Shown one piece after another: positions 42,052-50,346 of a stretch of DNA of 64,000 bases. The stretch is taken from the NCBI GenBank assembly GCA_045629305.1, contig JAZQQZ010000035.1, forward strand, positions 56,677-120,676, read 5' to 3'. How positions within the stretch are numbered: position 1 is the stretch's first letter; every line of letters starts with the position of its first letter. The notes below the pieces were generated by a model, which saw only the letters and a list, made by a program, of their open reading frames with translations, was not told where the DNA came from and searched no databases. The DNA comes from UBA1227 sp045629305. GTDB lineage: Bacteria; Bacillota; Clostridia; Oscillospirales; Acutalibacteraceae. The position numbers were made by a program, and so were the translations under genes.

Positions 42052-43377
42052 ATGCAGAAAGTCGGCATGATTTCACTTGGTTGTCCTAAGAACCAGGTGG
42101 ATGCAGAACTTATGCTTGCGAAAATTGAAGAGGCAGGTTACGAAATCTCCGGTGAGATTTCGGGATGTGACGCAGTCATAATTAACACCTGCGGCTTCAT
42201 CGATGACGCGAAGCGTGAGGCAATTGATAATATTCTTGAGATGGCCGACTACAAAGAGGAAGGCGAGATAAAGAAGATTATCGTAACCGGTTGCCTCGCT
42301 GAGCGTTATAAAGGAGAAATACTCGAGGATATGCCTGAGGTCGATGCCGTAGTTGGCCTTGGCAACAATGGCAATATCGTCGATATTTTAAAGCAGACTC
42401 TTGAGTCTGATACACCAGTTATTGCAATTGGTGAAAAGGAGGACCTGCCACTTTGTGGTCAGCGTCTTCTCACCACACCAGAATATTGGGGATATCTTAA
42501 AATTGCTGACGGATGCTCTAACAATTGCACGTATTGTGCAATTCCAGATATCCGTGGCAAGCAGAGAAGCCGCAAGATCGAAGAGTGTGTGGAAGAGGCC
42601 AGGGCTCTCGCAGAGAGCGGTATTAAAGAGCTTATCGTTATCGCTCAGGATACCACTCGCTACGGAGAGGACCTCTATGGCGAGCCGAAACTCGCTGAGC
42701 TCCTTCGCGAGCTCTGTAAAATCGACAAGCTCCAGTGGATAAGAATTCTTTATTGTTATCCTGATCGTCTAAACGATGAGCTTATCGATACAATTGCAAG
42801 TGAAGATAAGATATGCAAATATATCGATCTTCCACTTCAGCACTGTAACGGCGATATTCTTCGCAGAATGAATCGCCGTGGAGATAGGGAATCGCTCACA
42901 GCGCTTATTGCTAAAATTAGAGAGAAGATCCCGGGTGTCTGCATCCGTACAACTCTCATCACCGGATTCCCAGGTGAGACAGATGAACAGTTTGAAGAAC
43001 TCGCAGAGTTCATCAAAGATATAAAGTTCGATTGTCTCGGTTGCTTCGCTTACTCTCCGGAGGAGGGTACACCGGCAGCGAAATTTGAAGACCAAGTTGA
43101 CGATGACATAAAAGTTCACCGCGGTGAACTTATCATGGATGCCCAGTATGGTATCGTCTTGGAGAACAACAAGAAATTTGTCGGAGAGAAACTTCTTACA
43201 ATTGTCGATGGATATGACCCATATTCAGATGTCTATGAGGGCCGCACATACCGTGATGCCCCAGAGATTGATGCTAAGGTCAACTTTATCTGTGAGAAGT
43301 CGCTCCAGCCAGGAGACTTCATTGAAGTTCTCGTGACTGATATCAACGAATATGATTTAATAGGTGAGACAAAATGA
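42052..43377 (+). CDS. rimO: Ribosomal protein S12 methylthiotransferase
   Basis: The 441-residue radical SAM enzyme methylthiolates the conserved aspartate of ribosomal protein S12. The N-terminal UPF0004 domain starts VGMISLGCPKNQVDAELML, whose CPKN identifies RimO rather than MiaB; the radical SAM cluster is C155-SNN-C159-TY-C162; a TRAM domain closes the protein. It holds two Fe-S clusters. It follows the synthetase gene by 11 bases and shares ATGA with pgsA. Confidence 0.95.
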   Translation: MQKVGMISLGCPKNQVDAELMLAKIEEAGYEISGEISGCDAVIINTCGFIDDAKREAIDNILEMADYKEEGEIKKIIVTGCLAERYKGEILEDMPEVDAVVGLGNNGNIVDILKQTLESDTPVIAIGEKEDLPLCGQRLLTTPEYWGYLKIADGCSNNCTYCAIPDIRGKQRSRKIEECVEEARALAESGIKELIVIAQDTTRYGEDLYGEPKLAELLRELCKIDKLQWIRILYCYPDRLNDELIDTIASEDKICKYIDLPLQHCNGDILRRMNRRGDRESLTALIAKIREKIPGVCIRTTLITGFPGETDEQFEELAEFIKDIKFDCLGCFAYSPEEGTPAAKFEDQVDDDIKVHRGELIMDAQYGIVLENNKKFVGEKLLTIVDGYDPYSDVYEGRTYRDAPEIDAKVNFICEKSLQPGDFIEVLVTDINEYDLIGETK

Positions 43378-43943
43378 ATACACCCAACAAATTGACACTT
43401 ACAAGAATGATAATCACGCCAATTTTCTTGGCTGTGTTCCTTATCGAAGCAATCCCATATCACTACGCCATTGCTATGCTTCTTTTCATAATCGGAAGTC
43501 TTACGGATCTCTTTGATGGAAAGATTGCAAGGGCACGTGGAATTGTAACTAACTTTGGCAAGCTTGCAGACCCACTTGCTGATAAGATGCTCACAACATC
43601 TGCACTCCTTGGTTTTATGGCCATCGGATATTGTAATGTCTGGGTTATCTTCATCATTCTCTTTAGAGAGTTCGCAATAAGTTCTATGAGACTTATTGCT
43701 GCAGCAGACGGTCTTGTAATCCCTGCAAATATGTGGGGTAAGGTAAAGACAACTATTCAGATGGTTGCCTCTATAGCTACAATGCTTGGTCTCACACTTA
43801 TCTTTGAATTTAAATTCCTCCCAGAGACATTCCCACTTGCAATTATTGCATCTGTTCTTTTCTGGCTTATGGCTGCAGCAACAGCCATCTCCGGAATTGT
43901 CTATGTAATTCAGGGAGCAAAGGTTATTGATTTTTCAAAATAA
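43374..43943 (+). CDS. pgsA: CDP-diacylglycerol-glycerol-3-phosphate 3-phosphatidyltransferase
   Basis: The 189-residue membrane enzyme makes phosphatidylglycerophosphate. The CDP-alcohol phosphotransferase signature is exact, DGKIARARGIVTNFGKLADP continuing to LAD, giving DG(x2)AR(x8)G(x3)D(x3)D. The N-terminus NTPNKLTLTRMIITPIFL is typical of PgsA. Its product feeds phosphatidylglycerol, the donor used by Lgt. Overlap ATGA with rimO; the rimO-pgsA linkage is common in Firmicutes. Confidence 0.93.
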   Translation: MNTPNKLTLTRMIITPIFLAVFLIEAIPYHYAIAMLLFIIGSLTDLFDGKIARARGIVTNFGKLADPLADKMLTTSALLGFMAIGYCNVWVIFIILFREFAISSMRLIAAADGLVIPANMWGKVKTTIQMVASIATMLGLTLIFEFKFLPETFPLAIIASVLFWLMAAATAISGIVYVIQGAKVIDFSK

Positions 43944-43955
43944 TTTGGAGAAATT

Positions 43956-44582
43956 ATGAAAATTCTTGAGTATTGCAAAGAGGATATAGAGTGCTTTAAG
44001 AAGCGCGACCCTGCTGCTCGCAGCACGATAGAGGTACTTCTTCTCTATCCTGGTCTCCATGCAATCTGGCTTTACAGAATTGCACACTTCTGTCAGACTC
44101 GCCACCTCTATTTTATAGCTCGTGCCATCTCACAATATGCTGCGAGAACTACTGGTATTGAGATACATCCTGGTGCGACCATCGGTCGTCGCTTCTTTAT
44201 TGACCACGGTCATGGCATAGTAATCGGTGAGACAACTGAGATAGGTGACGATGTCATTCTGTATCAGGGCGTAACACTCGGTGGTACTGGTAAGGATAAA
44301 GGTAAGCGTCACCCTACAATCGGCAACAACGTTATGATTGGTTCCGGTGCCAAGGTGCTTGGCCCATTTAAGGTTGGCGACAACTGTAACATAGCATCGG
44401 GCGCAGTTGTGCTCGAGGAGATACCAGACAACTGCACAGCAGTTGGCGTTCCAGCACAGGTGGTGCGCCGCGATGGCGTACGTGTCGACAACCTCGACCA
44501 GATTCATGTACCAGATCCTGTTAAGAATGAAATTAGTGCGCTTAGAGCAGAGATAGAAGAGCTCAAAGCGCAACTTAAATAA
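43956..44582 (+). CDS. cysE: Serine O-acetyltransferase
   Basis: The 208-residue enzyme makes O-acetylserine for cysteine synthesis. An N-terminal helical part with DPAARSTIEVLLLYPG leads into a left-handed beta helix of hexapeptides: IEIHPGATIGRRFFIDHG, IVIGETTEIGDDV, QGVTLGGTGK, NVMIGSGAKVLGP. A C-terminal coiled coil (EISALRAEIEELKAQL) follows. Shorter than E. coli CysE (about 270), as usual in Firmicutes. cysS follows after 11 bases, linking cysteine supply to its tRNA charging. Confidence 0.95.
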   Translation: MKILEYCKEDIECFKKRDPAARSTIEVLLLYPGLHAIWLYRIAHFCQTRHLYFIARAISQYAARTTGIEIHPGATIGRRFFIDHGHGIVIGETTEIGDDVILYQGVTLGGTGKDKGKRHPTIGNNVMIGSGAKVLGPFKVGDNCNIASGAVVLEEIPDNCTAVGVPAQVVRRDGVRVDNLDQIHVPDPVKNEISALRAEIEELKAQLK

Positions 44583-44593
44583 AGGAAGAAAAA

Positions 44594-45991
44594 ATGAAAG
44601 TCTATTCAACACTTACAAGAAGCAAAGAGGAACTTGAACCAATTACTCCTGGCGAGTATAAAATCTATGCATGTGGACCTACAGTTTATAACTATATCCA
44701 CATCGGTAATGCTCGTCCTCTTTGTGTATTTGATGTACTTCGTCGCTATCTTGAGTACAGAGGCAACAAGGTGACATTCGTTCAGAATTTTACTGACATT
44801 GATGACAAAATTATCAAGAAAGCCAACGAAGAGGGCACAGATTATCTCACAGTTGCCAAGAAATATATTGAGGAATATTGGACAGATGCCAAGGGCCTTG
44901 GCATACGTGAGGCCACTATTCATCCAAAGGCAACTGAGAATATTGATGAGATTATCAATATCATAAGCACCCTCATTGATAAGGGACATGCCTACGCAGT
45001 AGAGAATGGCGATGTATATTTCGCAACTAAGACATTCGATGAGTACGGTAAGCTCTCACACCAGCCTCTTGAGGACCTTGAAGCTGGTGCTCGTATCAAT
45101 ATCGGTGAGCTAAAGCGTGACCCTATGGATTTCGCACTTTGGAAAGGTGCGAAGCCAGGCGAGCCATATTGGGAGTCACCTTGGGGCAATGGCCGTCCAG
45201 GCTGGCACATCGAGTGCTCTGCTATGAACCGTCGTTTCCTCGGTGAGACAATTGATATTCACTGTGGTGGACAGGACCTTATTTTCCCTCACCACGAGAA
45301 CGAGATTGCCCAGTCTGAGTGTTGCAATGGTGTACCATTTGCAAACTATTGGATGCATAATGGATATATAAATGTAGATAACGTTAAGATGTCAAAGTCA
45401 CTCGGTAACTTCTTCACAGTACGTGACGTCGCTGAGAAGTATGGATACGAGCCAATCCGTTATCTCATGATCTCCTCACATTACAGGAGCCCAATCAACT
45501 ACAGTGTTGATATTATTGAGCAGTGCAAAGCAGCTCTCGCTCGTCTCTATACTTGCCGCGACGCACTTGATTTCGCAGCCGAGAAGGCTGAAGAGGCCAC
45601 AGGCGCCGCTGACTTCGAGCTTAAGAAAAAGCTCGACGCTCATCGTACGGCTTTCATAGAGGCCATGGACGATGATCTCAATACAGCTGACGCCCTTGCT
45701 GCTGTATATGACCTTGTACGTGATATCAATATCATTCTCAAGGAGAATCCATCAGCAGAAGTAATTGAGTATGCTACAGAGGAGTTTGATGAGCTCACAG
45801 GCGTACTCGGCCTTGTATACAATCGTCAGGAGAAGACTCTCGACCTCGACGTTGAGAAACTCATCGAGGAGCGCAACAACGCCAGAAAGAATAAGGATTT
45901 CGCTCTTGCAGATAAAATCCGTGATGATCTTAAGGCACAGGGAATTATCCTTGAGGATACTCCACAGGGTGTAAAGTGGCATAAAGCTTAA
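44594..45991 (+). CDS. cysS: Cysteinyl-tRNA synthetase
   Basis: The 465-residue class I synthetase attaches cysteine to its tRNA. It has the zinc ligand C27 in YACGPTVYNY, the HIGH-type motif HIGN (36-39), a second zinc ligand in HIECSAMN and HCGGQDLIFPHHENE, and KMSKS (265-269). Length is normal. It is the last gene of the run from rimO; a strong terminator follows. Confidence 0.97.
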   Translation: MKVYSTLTRSKEELEPITPGEYKIYACGPTVYNYIHIGNARPLCVFDVLRRYLEYRGNKVTFVQNFTDIDDKIIKKANEEGTDYLTVAKKYIEEYWTDAKGLGIREATIHPKATENIDEIINIISTLIDKGHAYAVENGDVYFATKTFDEYGKLSHQPLEDLEAGARINIGELKRDPMDFALWKGAKPGEPYWESPWGNGRPGWHIECSAMNRRFLGETIDIHCGGQDLIFPHHENEIAQSECCNGVPFANYWMHNGYINVDNVKMSKSLGNFFTVRDVAEKYGYEPIRYLMISSHYRSPINYSVDIIEQCKAALARLYTCRDALDFAAEKAEEATGAADFELKKKLDAHRTAFIEAMDDDLNTADALAAVYDLVRDINIILKENPSAEVIEYATEEFDELTGVLGLVYNRQEKTLDLDVEKLIEERNNARKNKDFALADKIRDDLKAQGIILEDTPQGVKWHKA

Positions 45992-46015
45992 AATTTAAGA
46001 ACGAGAAAATAAGAG

Positions 46016-46057
46016 AAAAAGCGAGAATTCGTGAGAATACACGAGTTCTCGCTTTTT
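46016..46057 (+). terminator. Terminator after cysS
   Basis: AAAAAGCGAGAA pairs with TTCTCGCTTTTT, with a further CGTG/CACG stem at the tip. Confidence 0.93.
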
Positions 46058-46082
46058 AAATTAAAAAATCAATAAAAAGTTG

Positions 46083-46111
46083 TTGACGGAAGTCCTCCCT
46101 AGTGTTATTAT
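46083..46111 (+). promoter_or_regulatory. Promoter of rplM-rpsI
   Basis: TTGACG, 17 bases, TATTAT. The 38-base leader that follows shows no obvious L13-type structure. Confidence 0.75.
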
Positions 46112-46155
46112 AGTCAAGCATTTTAGATATCATTTATATTTATGGAGGGACTTAT

Positions 46156-46584
46156 ATGTCAACATATATGCCAAAAGCAGGCGATATTACTCGCGATTGG
46201 TATGTTCTTGACGCAGAGGGTAAGACACTCGGTTCACTTGCAACTGAGGCAGCTACACTTCTTCGCGGCAAGCATAAGCCAACATTTGCTCCTCACGCTG
46301 ACTGCGGTGACAACGTTATCGTAATCAATGCTGAGAAGATCGTTCTTACAGGTAATAAGCTTGAAGATAAGATGTACTATCATCACACAGGTTACATCGG
46401 TAACATGAAGCAGATTAAGTACAAAGATCTCATGAAAACAAAGCCAGAGTTCGTTGTTACTAAGGCTGTAAAGGGTATGCTCCCAGCTACAACACTTGGT
46501 AGAACCGCTCTCACAAGACTTCATGTATACGCTGGTCCAGAGCATCCACATGCTGCTCAGAAGCCAGTCGTACGCGAATTTTAA
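46156..46584 (+). CDS. rplM: 50S ribosomal protein L13
   Basis: The 142-residue uL13 starts MSTYMPKAGDITRDWYVLDAEGKTLG and has LRGKHKPTFAPHADCGDNVIVINAEKI and the closing LHVYAGPEHPHAAQKP. Length is normal. TATGGAGGGACTTAT is the ribosome site. It is the first gene of the usual rplM-rpsI pair. Confidence 0.97.
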   Translation: MSTYMPKAGDITRDWYVLDAEGKTLGSLATEAATLLRGKHKPTFAPHADCGDNVIVINAEKIVLTGNKLEDKMYYHHTGYIGNMKQIKYKDLMKTKPEFVVTKAVKGMLPATTLGRTALTRLHVYAGPEHPHAAQKPVVREF

Positions 46585-46602
46585 TAGGGGAGGGCGTAAC
46601 TA

Positions 46603-47001
46603 ATGTATAACGAAAATCCATATTTTTACGGTACAGGTCGTAGAAAGAGCTCAGTAGCTCGTGTACGCGTATACCCAGGTAATGGTAAGATTACAATCAA
46701 CGATAGAGACATTGACGATTATTTTGGTCTTGATACACTCAAGCTCATCGTTCGTCAGCCACTTGAGCTTCTTGGTCTTACAGAGAAGTTCGACATCGTA
46801 TGCCGTGTAAACGGTGGTGGTGTTTCAGGTCAGGCTGGTGCTATCCGTCATGGTCTTTCACGTGCTCTTCTTCAGTATGACGAGAATCTTCGTCCAGAAC
46901 TCAAGAAGGCTGGCTTCCTTACTCGTGATCCACGTATGAAGGAAAGAAAGAAACCAGGTCTCAAAGGCGCTCGTCGTGCACCTCAGTTCTCAAAGAGATA
47001 A
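46603..47001 (+). CDS. rpsI: 30S ribosomal protein S9
   Basis: The 132-residue uS9 has GTGRRKSSVARVRVYPGNGKITIN, VNGGGVSGQAGAIRHGLSRALL and the basic tail ending FSKR, which reaches the P-site tRNA. Its last codons and stop (AAGAGATAA) form part of a 13-bp repeat that recurs 2.2 kb downstream, the pattern left by integration at a gene's 3' end. The gene itself is intact. Confidence 0.97.
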   Translation: MYNENPYFYGTGRRKSSVARVRVYPGNGKITINDRDIDDYFGLDTLKLIVRQPLELLGLTEKFDIVCRVNGGGVSGQAGAIRHGLSRALLQYDENLRPELKKAGFLTRDPRMKERKKPGLKGARRAPQFSKR

Positions 47002-47004
47002 CAA
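46992..47004. repeat. Direct repeat copy 1, att-like, at the rpsI 3' end
   Basis: AAAGAGATAACAA covers the last two codons and stop of rpsI. The same 13 bases recur at 49162-49174. Read as a candidate attachment site. Confidence 0.55.
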
Positions 47005-47013
47005 AAGATATAT

Positions 47014-47048
47014 GGGAATGCTTTACCTACGAGCATTCCCATTATTAT
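47014..47048 (+). terminator. Terminator after rpsI, inside the repeat-bounded segment
   Basis: GGGAATGCT pairs with AGCATTCCC around a 9-base loop, followed by ATTATTATTAT. Confidence 0.75.
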
Positions 47049-47075
47049 TATGAAATATCTTCAAGGGATTAATGT

Positions 47076-47870
47076 ATGAAGAAAATTAATTTGTTTATAA
47101 TTTCATTACTGACATTATCATTGGTCTTTCTCACCTCATGCTTTTTGGATTCTTCTGAAGAAAGTCAAAACACCGATAATGTTGATTCAAACGTTCGATT
47201 TTTACTTGATGGTCGTTATCATCTAGAGGGAACTATAAAATTGGGAAGATATAAAGACTATCGTGATGAAAATAATGAATGGGTAACAAATGATATTGAA
47301 TGGTTTGTTCTTGCCGAAGATACTGAAAATAATAAAATTTTAGTAATAAGCAAACAAATTATTGATGGCAAGCCTTATGATTCTTCTGGCGAAGCTGTGG
47401 CATGGAACGATTCGGAGTTGAGAACTTGGTTAAATACTGAGTTTTTAGAAAATGCATTTAAAGAATCAGAACAATCAATAATTGCTGAATCGGAGATTTT
47501 AAATGATTCTGGGGAAGTAGTATGTGTAGATAAAGTGTTCTTAATTACGAGTGAACTATTTGGACAATATTTGAGCCCTTATTCTGAATATCCAAAAGAG
47601 GCACAAGCAACAGAATACGCATATGAGCAAGGGCTTTTGTGCGGATCGGGTAAGCATAGACCTAAAACTGGAGGGACAATACGATTTTCAAATGGTGATA
47701 AATATTCCTCAAGTTTTAGTTATGCATATTGGTGGTATTTAGATACTGAAGAAACTAAAAGGATACATTACATTTCTTCAAGTGGAAATCCAGTTACTTC
47801 ATCATATGATAACGTGGATGATATCTATGGTGTTAGACCTGCGATGTGGCTGGATTTAAGTAATGGCTAA
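47076..47870 (+). CDS. Lipoprotein with DUF6273-like domain
   Basis: The 264-residue protein has a lipoprotein signal ending LTSC (Cys22), an acidic linker, then a domain of about 200 residues that resembles DUF6273: WNDSELRTWLNTEFLENAF, a middle SSSFSYAYWWYLD and the closing YGVRPAMWLDL. Proteins of this type occur on the surface of Firmicutes; the role is unknown. The DNA is clearly more AT-rich than rpsI, with Leu as TTA/TTG and Ile as ATA/ATT where the neighbours use CTT/CTC and ATC. It is the first of three genes in the repeat-bounded segment. Confidence 0.7.
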   Translation: MKKINLFIISLLTLSLVFLTSCFLDSSEESQNTDNVDSNVRFLLDGRYHLEGTIKLGRYKDYRDENNEWVTNDIEWFVLAEDTENNKILVISKQIIDGKPYDSSGEAVAWNDSELRTWLNTEFLENAFKESEQSIIAESEILNDSGEVVCVDKVFLITSELFGQYLSPYSEYPKEAQATEYAYEQGLLCGSGKHRPKTGGTIRFSNGDKYSSSFSYAYWWYLDTEETKRIHYISSSGNPVTSSYDNVDDIYGVRPAMWLDLSNG

Positions 47871-47882
47871 AGGAGTAGTAAT

Positions 47883-48149
47883 ATGGGCTATAGAATTGTT
47901 GAGAGAACAGATATAGACGATAATACAAGAGCATATCTTTCATTTCATAGTTTTTCTGAATATTTTCTCGTAAACTTTATTGTAAATTTGATAGTTTTAG
48001 CAGTAAAGATTGTTATCTATCTCGCATTCTTTCCAATATCAATATGGATAAGTGTTATTAAAAGAATGGAAAGTGGTAAAAGCAAATTCGTTTTTACAAT
48101 TGTATGGATCATAATCTGTGTTGTTGCTTTCCTAATATTGTCAGCTTAA
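47883..48149 (+). CDS. Small membrane protein, unknown function
   Basis: The 88-residue product has a short polar N-terminus of about 28 residues and two hydrophobic helices (about 29-57 and 68-87) separated by IKRMESGKSK. It follows the lipoprotein gene by 12 bases (AAAGGAGTAGTA as ribosome site) and precedes the zinc-ribbon gene by 17. No family is recognised. AT-rich like its neighbours. Confidence 0.6.
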   Translation: MGYRIVERTDIDDNTRAYLSFHSFSEYFLVNFIVNLIVLAVKIVIYLAFFPISIWISVIKRMESGKSKFVFTIVWIIICVVAFLILSA

Positions 48150-48166
48150 AGGGGTTTATTTGAGCT

Positions 48167-49009
48167 ATGCAAATAAAAAAACTTATATGTGATAACTGCA
48201 ATGGCGTTATTGAATATGATGATGAAAAAGAAATACTTACATGTCCTTATTGTGGTTCTGAAGAAATAATCCTATATAGTGAAGAGTTAAAGCTTGCTCA
48301 ATACAATGCTTCGTCAAAAGAAAGTGATGCTCGTATAGAAGAAGCAGTTACAGAACGAGAGACAATAGATGAAAAGGTTGTAATAACAAAAGAGGAAGAA
48401 AAAACAAAAAGGGAAATTTCTAGAAATTCTATTATCAAAGATAGCATTTCAAATGCTACAAAGAATTTTGCTGAAGCCCATTACAACTATAAGGAACACA
48501 AACTTGACATTGAACAGAAAAATAAAATAAGTCCTAAAGAACAAAGAAAAAACGATAAGCAATTTTGGAAAACATGGAGCAAAGTAATGGCTTTTTTTAT
48601 GGCAATAATTATTGTTACAACTATAATATCCATAATTGACACAAACAAGAACGAAGATGCAGGAAATATTAGAGCTCCTATTGACCATGAAAATTGTATT
48701 GGTAGTAGTGTGAATGTTGTTGAATCAAGTTTTATTGATGCTGGATTTAATAATGTACAAACAATTTCATTAAATTATGAAGATGCCTACACACATTATT
48801 ATAATTATCTAGTTGATGAGCAAGAATCTGATTCAAGTTCTGATGAAACATTGAGTAATGATGAATTACTTCAAAAAGCAAAAGAAGATATTCTTGCCAA
48901 TCAAGTTGTTGAAATAACTATCTCTGGTAATAATAGTTTTTCTTCAACGACTTGGTTTAAACCTAGTGCCACAGTAAGAATATATTGGTATGAGGTTGCT
49001 GAACAGTGA
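48167..49009 (+). CDS. Zinc-ribbon membrane protein with PASTA-like C-terminal part
   Basis: The 280-residue protein starts with a zinc ribbon, CDNC (9-12) and CPYC (27-30), then a charged helical stretch (about 45-140), one membrane helix (about 142-162) and an outer C-terminal part. There, GSSVNVVESSFIDAGFNNVQTISL resembles the start of a PASTA-like repeat, and the domain ends VEITISGNNSF...PSATVRIYWYE. The zinc ribbon would be cytoplasmic and the C-terminus outside. The first ATG of the frame is used; GGGG lies 17 bases upstream, so translation may be weak or coupled. Function unknown. Confidence 0.6.
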   Translation: MQIKKLICDNCNGVIEYDDEKEILTCPYCGSEEIILYSEELKLAQYNASSKESDARIEEAVTERETIDEKVVITKEEEKTKREISRNSIIKDSISNATKNFAEAHYNYKEHKLDIEQKNKISPKEQRKNDKQFWKTWSKVMAFFMAIIIVTTIISIIDTNKNEDAGNIRAPIDHENCIGSSVNVVESSFIDAGFNNVQTISLNYEDAYTHYYNYLVDEQESDSSSDETLSNDELLQKAKEDILANQVVEITISGNNSFSSTTWFKPSATVRIYWYEVAEQ

Positions 49010-49161
49010 TTATTCATAAGTTTGATGTTTATTTGATGTTTAAAAATATCGAACGATAAAATGAGATATCTAAAATTCTGTTATGAAAAGGTACATGTGT
49101 AATAAAGATATTAAACGTTAGAAATGATTCAAAATGATGTCTTACAGTCTTTATATTACTT

Positions 49162-49174
49162 AAAGAGATAACAA
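49162..49174. repeat. Direct repeat copy 2, att-like, right end of the AT-rich segment
   Basis: AAAGAGATAACAA, identical to 46992-47004. It is followed within 11 bases by a strong terminator that may be the original rpsI terminator. The 150 bases before it (49010-49161) are AT-rich and hold no gene that I can support. Confidence 0.5.
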
Positions 49175-49184
49175 TTTATCAAGC

Positions 49185-49218
49185 AAAGCACTTCTGCGAA
49201 AGCAGGAGTGCTTTTTAT
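49185..49218 (+). terminator. Terminator right of the AT-rich segment
   Basis: AAAGCACT-CTGC/GCAG-AGTGCTTT hairpin with a GAAA loop, followed by TTATTATC. Confidence 0.88.
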
Positions 49219-49222
49219 TATC

Positions 49223-49251
49223 TTTATTTATTACATTAAATAGTATATAAT
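49223..49251 (+). promoter_or_regulatory. Candidate promoter of the EIIC-proBAC genes
   Basis: A perfect TATAAT (49246-49251) with a weak -35 TTTATT 17 bases upstream. Confidence 0.45.
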
Positions 49252-49280
49252 ATACGCAACTTGAAATAGGAGAGATGTAT

Positions 49281-50345
49281 ATGGGTAAAGTAAAAACATT
49301 TCTTAAGAAAAAAGACATAGAGATTTCTGGTAAGAGATACGGAATTGATGCTCTCGGCGCTATGGCACAGGGCCTTTTCTGCTCGCTTCTTATCGGTACA
49401 ATATTTAAGACAATCGGCATGATACCCGCTCTTGCATTTTTCACAGATATAGGCGGATATGCGATGGCGATGTCTGGCCCTGCTATGGCAGTTGCCATCG
49501 GATACGCACTTAAGGCACCGGCAATGGTGCTTTTCTCGCTCGCAACTGTTGGCTATGCAGCCAATACTTTAGGCGGAGCGGGAGGACCACTTGCCGTGCT
49601 GTTTATAGCAATAATTGCTGCTGAGTTTGGTAAGGCAGTATCTAAAGAGACTAAGATTGATCTTCTTGTAACACCTACAGTTACAATTCTTGTCGGCGTA
49701 GGCCTTGCGGCACTTATCGCTGCACCTATTGGAAAAGCTGCAATGTGGGTAGGCGACATTATTATGTGGGCTACAAATCAGCAGCCACTTCTTATGGGCA
49801 TTGTAGTATCTGTAGTCGTAGGTATAGCACTTACGCTTCCAATTTCATCTGCAGCTATATGCGCAGCACTCAGTCTCACCGGCCTTGCAGGCGGTGCAGC
49901 TGTAGCTGGCTGCTGCGCTCAGATGGTGGGCTTCGCAGTTATGTCATTTAAAGAGAATAAGGTCGGCGGTCTTATCTCTCAGGGACTTGGAACATCTATG
50001 CTTCAGATGGCAAATATCGTAAAGAATCCTAAAATATGGATAGCACCTACACTTGCATCGGCAATTACAGGTCCTATTGCTACTTGTGTATTCCATCTTG
50101 AGATGAACGGTGCAGCTATTAACTCCGGCATGGGTACATGTGGCCTCTGTGGTCCTATCGGCGTAATCACAGGCTGGTTTAATCCTTCGGTAGAAGGTGT
50201 AGCAGCAATCACTCCTACAACATTTAATTGGGTAGGTCTTGCACTTATTTGTATTGTGCTTCCAGCAATTCTTACATTTATCTTTGGACAGATTGAGAGA
50301 AAGATTGGTTGGATTAAAGAAAACGATTTAAAACTTGGTGACTAA
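49281..50345 (+). CDS. PTS EIIC-like membrane transporter (EIIC_2 type)
   Basis: The 354-residue protein has about ten hydrophobic helices and reads like the PTS_EIIC_2 group: ISGKRYGIDALGAMAQGLFCSLLIGTI at the start, GGAGGPLAVLFIAIIAAEFG, and HLEMNGAAINSGMGTCGLCGPIG near the end. No EIIA or EIIB domain is attached or nearby. The start is the second ATG (49281), 7 bases after AGGAGA. Its stop is one base from the proB start, so it is translated with proline genes. The substrate is unknown; it may not be a sugar. Confidence 0.8.
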   Translation: MGKVKTFLKKKDIEISGKRYGIDALGAMAQGLFCSLLIGTIFKTIGMIPALAFFTDIGGYAMAMSGPAMAVAIGYALKAPAMVLFSLATVGYAANTLGGAGGPLAVLFIAIIAAEFGKAVSKETKIDLLVTPTVTILVGVGLAALIAAPIGKAAMWVGDIIMWATNQQPLLMGIVVSVVVGIALTLPISSAAICAALSLTGLAGGAAVAGCCAQMVGFAVMSFKENKVGGLISQGLGTSMLQMANIVKNPKIWIAPTLASAITGPIATCVFHLEMNGAAINSGMGTCGLCGPIGVITGWFNPSVEGVAAITPTTFNWVGLALICIVLPAILTFIFGQIERKIGWIKENDLKLGD

Positions 50346-50346
50346 A

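Noticed and set aside
46112..46155. L13-type autoregulatory leader before rplM
   Set aside because: The short AT-rich leader shows no stable structure comparable to known L13 leaders.
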